Of a stretch of DNA of 64,000 nt, positions 12,901-24,900 are shown piece by piece. Source of the DNA: Spisula solida. Taxonomy: Eukaryota; Mollusca; Bivalvia; Venerida; Mactridae. The notes beneath the pieces are model-generated. The model worked only from the letters and a program-made list of their open reading frames with translations, was not told the DNA's origin and did not search any database. Location of the stretch: the NCBI GenBank assembly GCA_947247005.1, contig OX365950.1, positions 12,598,720 to 12,662,719 on the forward strand, read 5' to 3'. The translations under genes were made by a program, and so were the position numbers. Position 1 is the stretch's first letter, and the number at the start of each line of letters is the position of its first letter.

Positions 12901-15900
12901 ACTTTGCATGATTTGTCATGAAAATGGAAATAATGTATGAACTGTGTAATAATGTAGTGTATTATATTACAGAGATGTGTGTAATAATGTAGTGTACTAT
13001 ATTATAGAGATTTGTGTAATAATGTAGTGTACTGTATTACCGAGCTGTGTGTAATAATGTAATGTATTATATTACAGAGATTTGTGTAATAATGTAGTGT
13101 ACTGTATTACAAAGATGTGTGTAATAATGTAATGTATTATATTACAGAGATGTGTGTAATAATGTAGTGTATTATATTACAGAGATTTGTGTAATAATGT
13201 AATGTATTATATTACAACGATTTGTTTAATAATGTTGTGTACTGTATTACCGAGCTGTGTGTAATAATGTAATGTATTATATTACAGAGATGTGTGTAAT
13301 AATGTAGTGTGTTATATTACAGAGATTTGTTTAATAATGTAGTGTATTATATTACAAAGATTTGTTTAATAATGTAGTGTATTATATTACAGAGATTTGT
13401 GTAATAAGGAAGTATATTCTATTACAGAGATTTGTGTAATAATGTAATGTATTATATTACAGAGATTTGTTTAATAATGTAGTGTGTTATATTACAGAGA
13501 TTTGTGTAATAATGTAGAGTATTATATTACAAAGATTTGTTTAATAATGTAATGTATTATATTACAGAGATGTGTGTAATAATGTAGTGTATTATATTAC
13601 AAAGATTTGTTTAATAATGTAGTGTATTATATTACAGAGATTTGTGTAATAAGGTAGTGTATTCTATTACAGAGATTTGTGTAATAATGTAGTGTATTAT
13701 ATTACAGAGATTTGTGTAATAATGTTGTGTATTATATTACAGAGATTTGTTTAATAATGTAGTGTATTATATTACAGAGATTTGTGTTATAAGGTAGTGT
13801 ATTATATTACAGAGATTTGTTGAATAATGTAGTGTATTATATTACATAGATTTGTTTAATAATGTAGTGTATTATATTACAGAGATTTGTGTAATAATGT
13901 AGTGTACTATATTACAGAGATTTGTGTTATAATGTAGTGTATTGATATTACAGAGATTTGTGTAATAATGTGGTGTATTATATTACAGAGATTTGGTGGT
14001 ATATTTGGTTTACCTGATGAATACAATGATGAGTGTGAGGGAGACAGCTGTATGTCTCAATTGTCATTTCAAGTGTTCATTCTCATGTTAGCCAAACCAT
14101 TCCCGAAATTTCTCAAGGATATTATTCTTCCGTAAGTGTTTATTTAGTATACTGTTGGGGAGAGGTCGCCTAGAGGTAGGGTGCGCGCTTCAGGATCAAG
14201 AGGTCCTTGGTTCAACCCATGTCTAGACCACTGCTTAATTTCTCTTGGCAAGAATAACCCACATGCTCCACTCGACCAAGGTGTGAACTGGTACCTGTGA
14301 GGGTGGTGTCTGTACATGTTCGTTATTTCTTGGCGCTGCAGATCGATGTTGGCTGCACACCCACCAGGAAAGAAATAGTTTCCCCAGGGAGACTAACACA
14401 GGTTTTCTTAGGTAGCCCAATGACTAGGGGAAGTTAAGATGTCAAAGAGTATCTGAACTGCTGAAAGCAGCCCTCGAAAATCGGTAACTTAACATAAAAT
14501 AAGAAGTTTTTTGCGAGTGTTTAAATTTCAATATATTTGCGAGTTTGATTGATTTACAAAATATTATGCTGATGACTTACTTATTTGCCTGTATGCCCTA
14601 TGGCCCTCTTTGCTCATGGACATACCAGTAAACTTCTGCACTAAAATGTTAAAGTAATGTTTTTTCTTCAGTTTAAAATTTGTGTACATTTAGCGTCCAG
14701 AACTACTTCAGAATAGCAAATTCACCAAATGTTTGCCTCGAAAAAAAGTCTATATTTCAGCAAATCTGTATACTTTTCAAAGGGTTATTGCTCTTTCTCT
14801 ATGTTAACAAATCTTAAAAGAACATTTTCCAAGCTCCCAGCTCCCAACCCTATTTTTGGGCATGTTACCATAAACAAACATCTTTTAGGCCTAATGTGAG
14901 TTACTTTTCTCTGTATGGGAAACCTGTGAAAAATGCTGGACTGTATCTACAAATTGTTCTATTCTTCAGATTTTTTAAGAAACTGTGGCGTACCAGACCG
15001 GACTGTTGTTGTAAGAACGGATGTTGTTGTTGTAGTAACAACAAGGTTAGCGGTGATGAGAAGGCACGTCTTGATAGCGAGTCTGATACCATCAGCATTA
15101 AACGTAATAAAGCATTTATGAAGAAGGAGAGATATAAACCAGAGCTAGGAGACTTCACACTGGGGGAATACACTGAGAAAGTCATTGTGTATGGTTTCTT
15201 GATGGTAAGTTGTTCATTGTTACAAAGTTGTATAATGGTTGAAAGGCAGAGCACATGTCTCCTGATGAGATTGTCATGTGACCTGGCTCATGATGTGTTG
15301 GTCATGTGACTTGACTCCTGATGTGATGGTCATGTGACTTGATTCTTGATGGGATGGTCATATGACATAACTCCTGATGAGATGGTCATGTGACTTGATA
15401 CTTGATGAGATGGTCATGTGACTTGACTCTTGATGAGATGGTCATGTGACTTTATTCTTGATGGGATGGTCATGTGACTTGACTCTTGATGAGATGGTCA
15501 TGTGACTTTATTCTTGATGAGATGGTCATGTGACTTGATACTTGATGAGATGGTCATGTGACTTGATACTTGATGAGATGGTCATATGACTTGACTCTTG
15601 ATGAGATGGTCATGTGACTTGACTCCTGATGAGATTGGCATGTGACTTGATTCTTGATGAGATGGTCATGTGACTTGACTCTTGACGAGATGGTCATGTG
15701 ACTATATTCTTGATGAGATGGGCATGTTACTTTATTCTTGATGAGATGGGCATGTGTCTTGATTCTTGCTGAGATGGTCATGTGACTTGATCCTTGACGA
15801 GATGGTCATGTAACTTGATCCTTGACGAGATGGTCATGTGACTTGACTCTTGATGAGATGGTCATGTGACTTGATCCTTGACGAGATGGTAATGTGACTT

Positions 15901-18900
15901 GATCCTTGACGAGATGGTCATGTGACTTGATCCTTGATGAGATGGTCATGTGTCTTGATTCTTGCTGAGATGGTCATGTGACTTGACTCTTGACGAGATG
16001 GTCATGTGACTTGGTCCTTGACGAGATGGGCATGTGACTTGATTCTTGCTGAGATGGTCATGTGACTTGATCCTTGACGAGATGGTCATGTGACTTGATC
16101 CTTGACGAGATGGTCATGTGACTTGACTCTTGCTGAGATGGTCATGTGACTTGATCCTTGATGAGATGGTAATGTGACTTTATTCTTGATGAGATGGACA
16201 TGTGTCTTTATTCTTGATGAGATGGTCATGTGACTTGATACTTGATGAGATGGTCATGTGACTTGATACTTGATGAGATGGTCATATGACTTGACTCTTG
16301 ATGAGATGGTCATGTGACTTGACTCCTGATGAGATGGGCATGTGACTTGATTCTTGATGAGATGGTCATGTGACTTGACTCTTGACGAGATGGTCATGTG
16401 ACTATATTCTTGATGAGATGGGCATGTGACTTTATTCTTGATAAGATGGGCATGTGTCTTGATTCTTGCTGAGATGGTCATGTGACTTGACTCTTGACGA
16501 GATGGTCATGTGACTTGATCCTTGACGAGATGGGCATGTGACTTGATTCTTGCTGAGATGGTCATGTGACTTGATCCTTGACGAGATGGTCATGTGACTT
16601 GATCCTTGACGAGATGGTCATGTGACTTGACTCTTGATGAGATGGTCATGTGACTTGACTCTTGATTAGATGGTCATGTGACTTGACTCCTGATGTGATG
16701 TAAGTAAGTAAAGTAAGTAAAGATTCTTTACGAGGCTACACAGTTTGTATCCCAATGTTTCATGTGGGCCTCATCTTTCATGATGGTCATGCATTCAAGG
16801 CCTAACCTGGAGATATGGTTTAACTGACATTCCAACATAATATTTTATATTTGGTATTGTAAAGATAAGTTTAATATTTGGTATTGTAAAGATAAGTTTA
16901 ATATTTGGTATTGTAAAGATAAGTTTAATATTTGGTATTGTAAAGATAAGTTTAATATTTGGTATTGTAAAGATAAGATAATGTGAGTGTAATGCATGTG
17001 TGATATATTTCAGTTATTTGCTGCATCATTTCCCCTAGCACCACTGGTCGCATTGATTATATTGTTTGTGGATAAACACATTGATGCTAAAAGATTGCTC
17101 TGGTTAAACAGACGTCCTGTAGCATTCATTGCTCAAGACTTAGGTAAGTTCAATATTCAGCTCATTGTTCATTCTTATACCTGGGTCACAGTTCACTCAG
17201 ATGCAGCAGCATGTCTTGGTATCTGATGTGTACACATGTCTAGACATTGTGAGGATGCCGGCCAATGAGTAGCAACTCTATAATGACTCTACGACTGCCC
17301 CATGCCAGTCGGGCCTCCATCTGATCAGGCAAAAAGCATGTTGTCTGTTGTTCAGTGATTAGTTTGGATTTGTGACCCAGGTATACTTGCACTTGAATTT
17401 TTAAATCATTTGATCAATTCATTAAATGGTTGATGGAAAAATAAAATGTCTAAACAGTTTTTTGTTGTGTCCGCATTTGTTAATCATTGACTGAATTACA
17501 CACATCATTCTATTTACACAACAACTGATTGGTGTCACAACATCAATTTTAATTCCTATATATGCTGGCAAAGAATGATGTGATAATTTGAAGGGCTCAC
17601 TCTTATGTCATATGTGTGAGAGAATGTGTAAGTGGCTAGATTGCTTAGTCAGGAGAGCATGCCCCCTGCAAGCGATAGGTCACGGGTTTGAGCCCAGGTT
17701 ATGCTGCACATTTTTCTCACCATATGACATTTGGCACCCAATGGGAGACTGTGGTATGATTCCTAGGTTGCTTCAAAGCTCCTGAGTTTTAATATTGTTA
17801 TACTCACTAAATTTAGATGGAAGTATGCATTGGTTATATTAAGATGGGTAAGTTTGAGCAGTTGATCTGTAAGAGAATCAGATATTTGTATAGCAGACAT
17901 GTGTCTCTTGGTACTAATGCTGACAGTCAGAAGAGCATTCTGATTCACCCTGTAAGCACAGGGACTCAGGTTTGAGCTTTGGCTCGGCTACGAATGCTTC
18001 TCATGATATTTGGCACCCAACCAGAGACCGTAGTATAATATCGAGGTTACTTCAAAGCTCCTGAGATTTAATATTCTAGTACATGTACTTTTTAAATTGA
18101 GAGAAGTATGCATTGGTTAGATTAAGATATGCAAGTTTGGACACATGAAGGGTAAGACATATTTTTTGTTGAATCACATGTCTCTTGTCACACATACCAA
18201 CTTATTTGAATGAAAAGACAAGAGTTATCAAATGTAGATATTTCTTTGACAAAACTATTTCAGGGATGTGGTATGGTATATTAAACCTTTTCAATCAGAT
18301 TGGTGTTTCAGGGATGTGGTACGGTATATTAAACTTTGTCAATCTTATTGGTGTTTCAGGGATGTGGTACGGTATATTAAACTTTGTCAATCTTATTGGT
18401 GTTTCAGGGATGTGGTACAGTATATTAAACTTTGTCAATCTTATTGGTGTTTCAGGGATGTGGTACGGTATATTAAACTTTGTCAATCTTATTGGTGTTT
18501 CAGGGATGTGGTACGGTATATTAAACTTTGTCAATCTGATTGGTGTCGTCTCCAATGGATTCCTGATAGCATTTACCTCCTCCTGGGGACTCAAATATAG
18601 TATGCAGACCAGATTGTGGATCTGTATCGGATTTGAGGTAAGGAATTATTATAGTAATTATGTCTACTAGATATACTGTGGGGGAGACATATTGGCAGGG
18701 TTTTGTTTTTGCTTGAAGTCTGTCTGTCTGGATGGATGTCACAAAGTTTGTCTGTGTTTGTTCTCCTTAACCAGTGGTTGGATTTCAATGAAACTTTACA
18801 TGAATAGTTAGTACCAAGCCTAGTTTTCCTTCTTGTCAGGAATTTTAGATCAGATGCTTTTTGTTAGAATCATGGACCTTGGTTGGAGACATAGGTTTTT

Positions 18901-21900
18901 GTGTAAAAAATCCTTTCATATTAATTATGAAGTGCAAAGATTTGTGTTGTGCATATAAAAATGCTTTCACTGAATGTATTCCTATAATCTTGTCTTGACT
19001 GTCTTATGATTTGCATTATTATGTCTAACTACCATCATATTGATTTTGCCAAGTTGTATGTCTGTCCAGCTATCTGTCTGTCACGGATTCAACCACTGTA
19101 CGGATTCTTTAAAAACTTAGGGCAATAGTTCACCCCACATTGAGGCATTGTGCAAGAACATTTTGATATTGCCAATTTACTTACACATCGTACAATGCAT
19201 TCATAAATAACATTATCCTTGTAACTGAGACTGGCTAGACTGTTTTCTTGTTCTTACTGTATCAATCATGTGTATACTTACAGCACATTGTGTTTGGTCT
19301 CAAGTTTATACTGGCCTACCTGATACCTGATGTTCCAAAGGACGTACGACTTGCTATAAGGAGGGTAAGAGTTTGTCAAATTATACTTCAGGGCCAAATA
19401 TCTTGAAAAATCCCAGTCGAAGCAAAATCCTAGCTCCAATATTGTCACATGTTGTTAAGAATATTTCCATGTGAGATCGTACTTAAATATGGATTGATGA
19501 ATTCGGGGTTAATGGTTCCATGATAGATCTTCATGTTGAAAGATTGTTACAAAGATTTATGGATTCAAGAGGAGCTCAATTTGTGATTATGTATATTACC
19601 CAGATTAATGAATTTGTGTGGATTTCAATTTGATAATGATAGCAAAACTTAGAAGAGTGAATAATACTTGACATAAGTATGTCAACAAAATTGAGTGCTT
19701 GTTGTAGCTGCTGCTCTAGACTGCTGGCTTAGAATTTGAAGGTCGTAAGTACTACTTACGACCTTTAAGACTCCAGGTGCTTCTTATGAGCCTATTTCAA
19801 GAAAATCGGAAATGGTCATGTCGACCAAACTGAAGTAAAAAAAGCTTGTTTTTCCTTAAGTAAAGAGTAGTTTTCAGATAGTTTTTTCTCTCAAAATATT
19901 GATTTAGTTCTTATGACTTTCTAATTCTAAGCCAGCGATATGTTGTGCAATCTAAAGAGCTTGTCTATTATTTGTCTGAGTTTTGTTTAAAAAAAAGGTT
20001 GTTTTATTTCATTCAAACAATGTTCTGTGTTCTGTGAGGGTTTTCTAACTTTATTGATTTATGATGCAGGAAAAATACCAAGTTGCTAAAAAGTTTGAAG
20101 ACAGGGGAACAAAAACTGATTATTACTCGGACCTGACGCCAGCAGCTACATATGATGATACGTAAGTAGAACATCACATAATTTTCAGTCAGAGGATAAA
20201 TCCTGTCTTAACTTTAGTTTATCCTCATTGAGCCCAATTTTCATATAGAAGTGTTTATGTTTATACAGTAGGGTTAGTGGGAAATTCTATACACATATAC
20301 ACACCTCATCTTTTAGAATCGGTCAGTTTTCTAAGTGCAATAACTCTGGTAATACATGACGCTGTCTTCTGAACTTTGAAAAAGCGTCTTTCAATGAACA
20401 GAACATCTTATGAAAAGTGCTTGAAATTGATACCTAGTACTTGAAAAAACAGAAACAGACAAAAAATAACAAAACAGATAAAGGATGACCAAAGACCTAA
20501 ATATACAAAGATTGGAAAAATCTACTAAATCTCACAATATCATCGCGGCAGTTTTCTGAAATCTCACGAAATCTCGTTTGTTCTTAATACACTATATTTC
20601 CTGTTTTAATATACATAGGAAAAAACTAATAAGTTTATGCAATAGATTTATTATTCGGCTTTAAAATGATTAGGGGTGGGCCGATGCATCGAACTATTGA
20701 TGCATTGCGATCCTGAGTGTCCCGATAGTATGGATCGATAGTGAAAGTCTCGATCCAATAACTATCGCCGATAGTAAGCTCAACTATCGATAGTTACGAT
20801 AGTTTCGTTTTTATGAATAAAGTTGATTATGCATTTGAAACAGCTTCCGTTCTCGTTAAAAACTAATTTTAAATAATCCCACGCATCAAAACTTACATTG
20901 AACACGATAAAAAAGTAATATTTTTCTGTCCAATTCATTTTAAATAATTTTCACAAATCATGAGTATATTAGTATGTTGTTCAACAAAATGATATCTTAC
21001 ACAGTGCAAATTTGCATTTACAAGTTAATTTCTGGTTTTATAAGAGATAGAAAACAATAAGTTACATCATGCAGTAGAAAAAGCTTAGCTCTTCAAAATG
21101 AGATATTGGTCTTTAAAAAAGGTTGACAAACAAAAGTGATCATGCAAAATATCATAATCTGCTGCATGCTATTTTGCATTTTCTCTCCGTTTTCAATTAA
21201 GTGTCCAATCTGTGTACTGTAAAAGCAGAATAATTCGCGAGGGTTTAATTTTCGCTATATTCGCGAGTTCGATAAATTCGCGAAAATTGATGCTCGTGAA
21301 ATTATTACCTTCATAATATCTTGAAATATGTTGAGCTTTAATATTGATTACGGTTAAGCGACGCCATTACAATAATTTCAAAAATACTAGCAGGTCATTG
21401 TCTATGAACGTGTACAGGTACAATGTTTAACACCCCTAATGCTAATGTTTCTTCCGATAAGTTCGCAAACAATGGACTGAATACAATATACTTTCACAGT
21501 TGTCTCATGACACAATGGGACTTTCTGGTTTGTACATGTAAATACCAACAAGTTAGGCCACTCGGCCAATTAAAAATGAATACGCTTGGGTAGATGACCG
21601 TATAATAGTATACAAACAGTAGCCGTAATGATCTGGAGTGATTATTAAATGATGCGCCAGGGATATGTCAGAGAGAATTAGGATTTTATCTTTCTTTTGG
21701 AAATTGGAAATTCGCAAACATTAACCCTCTCGAACTACTTCCAAATTAGAAATTTGCAAAAATTTAGCCTCGCGAAAATAAATGCTTTTACAGTATATTT
21801 AGGTCTTTGGGATGACTAAGTATTGACAGAAGGTCATCACCAATTTTCGATTGACTCATCTTTTTTCCTTACAATGTTGCTTTGGTATGATCAAATATAT

Positions 21901-24900
21901 GTAGCTCTTATTGCTCATATAAATTTGATTTTGTTCCAAAAATATATTGAAATAATACCTCGGTGACCATTCATAAATGGTGAGTAGTGTATACTAGTAT
22001 ATTTCTTATTTCATGACTTTATTGAAAAAATAGCTGGCGTCAACATTTCAAGTCGATTTGCAATTCTAGCAATCTGATTTAAATCATTTCATTAAGATAC
22101 ACTATGCTTGCACACTAAACTGTTCAAACATTTTGAAACAAATAATATGTTGAATAATCCTATAGGTAGTAGTTCAAGTACCTTAATGTGTTTATATTTT
22201 AAAAAGCTTTTAAAATATTGTAATAATTTTTTACAAATTTTTATCTTTTAGATTTTGGTATGAGAAATATTTGTATATTTATGTTCTGCATGACCCAATA
22301 AATATGTTAATCTTGTTCTATTGATTACTTACTATTTCCTTGGTAAAAAAGGGTCCTACCTTTAATGTTTCTCCTGCTTAATATGTTTAGGTAGTCAGTG
22401 TTTCCAGTACAACGTTAAGTGAATAGTTTACCTGTCAAATTCTTATAGGTAGTTAGAGTTCCTGCCATAATGTTTTACCTGCCAAATACTTATAAGTAGT
22501 TATAGTTCCTACCTTAATTATGACCTCAATGATTTACCAGTCACATACTTGCATGTAGTTAGAGTTCCTACCTTAATGTTTTACCTGTCTGATATTTATT
22601 GGTAGTTAGAGTTCCTTCCTCAATGTCAAATCAAATATATAAAGATTGTTAGAGTTCCTGTCTTTAATGCTTTACCTGCCAAATACACATTTTACTTTTA
22701 AGTTACATACCATGCATGCTTCATGAAGCAATTTAAACTAATAGTTGTGATCATTTTCATCAAGTTAATAATAAATGTCAGGTTCCAGTATGTCCAAGAA
22801 ATGTGTGAGATTTGATCAATTTATCTCCAATCATGCGTGAGTAGAGTCTCGAATGCATGAGACTCATGCATGATGCAGGAGATCTGGCATGTATGTAGTT
22901 AGTTAGAGTTAGTAATTTTATGTTAGAGTTTCCTTTACCTGGCAAATACTGGGGGGGGGGGGGGGGGGGTAAGTAGAGCTACTATTTTAGTGCTTTACTT
23001 GCCAAATAGTTATAGGTAGTTGCAGTTACTACAATCAGTATTTTACCTCCTAACTCATAATAAACAGTTAGCTAAAAGTTTACATGATGTAGCTTTTCTA
23101 TATATTTCAACACTTTCTACACTTTTTCTCTTCAGATTTGGGTATAAAACTATTTTGTTTGTACATTTATGTCCTGACCTAATCAATGTATTCATGTATT
23201 GTAATTTCTGGTTCAAATATATTTTATTATGTTTTTTTTTTGGTTGAAAATATAACTCAAAGTAGATCAGTTGTATAGTATAGTGATTACCTTGTGCATA
23301 TGCCTTATTTTGTGCTCACCAATGAAAATTGATGGTTCAATCACATAAAACTTTCAGTGAAATAAAATCAAAATTCCACTGTAACAGTTTCAAAACAGTG
23401 ATACATGTATTATCATTTTGGTAATTTCACTGTTTTTAGTCCCCTACCGGTTTTTGACCGGAGGGGACTATATGTTTGCCCTCCGTCCGTCCGTCAAACA
23501 ATCTGGATCCTGACATAACTCAAACAGTTTCCAATCTAGGCTTATGAAACTTAGTATGTGGATAGGGGGCAATAAGGGGATTATGAACATCAAAAAATAT
23601 TTTGATTCTGATAAAAATTGTGGTTGCTATGGCAACAGAAAGAGTGAAAATATGCCCAAATCTGGATCCTGCCATAACTCAAACAGTTTCCAAGCTAGGT
23701 TTATGAAACTTGATATGTGGATAGGGGGCAATAAGGGGATAATGCACGTCTAAAAATATTTTGATTCTGACAAAAATTGTGGTTGCTATGAGAACAGAAC
23801 AGAAACATTGAAAATGGCCTCAAACCGGTAGGGGGCTTCTGTATTGCTTGCAATTCTTAATTACTTGTTGACACTGGTTCTTGTTTCAACAATGTTAGTG
23901 CAATGCAACTTCAAGGATGGTCAGCCTCTGGGGCTCAAATGTGGGGTTGACACAAGATTTTTTCCAAATTTAAACACCATATTCATTGAAGCTCGAGCAT
24001 AATTTGAACAAAGACTTTGTTGAGGGATCAAATTTTATTTCACATGTGATCACAAGAAATGATATTTTCACTCATGACCTAGTACTAGCCATTCGTGAAA
24101 AGACTGCTACATGTATCTATGATCCCTCAGTGAAATGAAAAAAAAATATATGCATGTTCTTTCAATGTTGTATTGTTTTGAGCTGTACTGTATATAGAAG
24201 TTTTGTTATGGCTATGCCATTCACTGTAAGTTATACCCCTATCCGACCCTGGATCTGTATCATGGACCCATGTCTGTCCCTGGCTCTGTATCATGGACCC
24301 CTGTCTGTCCCTGGATCTGTATCATGGACCTCTGTCTGTCCCTGGATATGTATCATCAACCCCTGTCTGTCCCTGGATCTGTACCATCAACCCCTGTCTG
24401 TCCCTGGATCTGTACCATTAACCCCTGTCTGTCCCTGGATCTGTATCATGGACCCCTGTCTATCCCTGGATCTGTATCATGGACCCCTGTCTGTCCCTGG
24501 ATCTGTATCATGGACCCCTGTCTATCCCTGGACCTGTACCATCAACCCCTGTCTGTCCCTGAATCTTTATTATTAACCCCTGTCTATCCCTGGATCTGTA
24601 TCATCAACCCCTGTCTATCCCTGGATCTGTACCATCAACCCCTGTCTATCCCTGGATCTATATCATCAACCCCTGTCTATCCCTGGATCTGTACCATCAA
24701 CCCCTGTCTATCCCTGGACCTGTACCATCAACCCCTGTCTGTCCCTGGATCTGTATTATCAACCCCTGTCTGTCCCTGGATCTGTATCATCAACCCCTGT
24801 CTGTCCCTGGATCTGTATCATCAACCCCTGTCTATCCCTGGATCTATATCATCAACCCCTGTCTATCCCTGGATCTGTATCATCAACCCCTGTCTGTCCC

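Noticed and set aside
14896..14969. In-frame extension at the 5' side of anoctamin exon 12
   Set aside because: Open back to 14889 and could be an alternative acceptor, but the extra residues (PNVSYFSLYG...) would separate helix 6 from its basic end; the 14969 acceptor fits the family better.
18295..18594. Minus-strand ORF with TPIRLTKFNIPYHIPE repeats
   Set aside because: Antisense reading of the 48-bp array in anoctamin exon 14.
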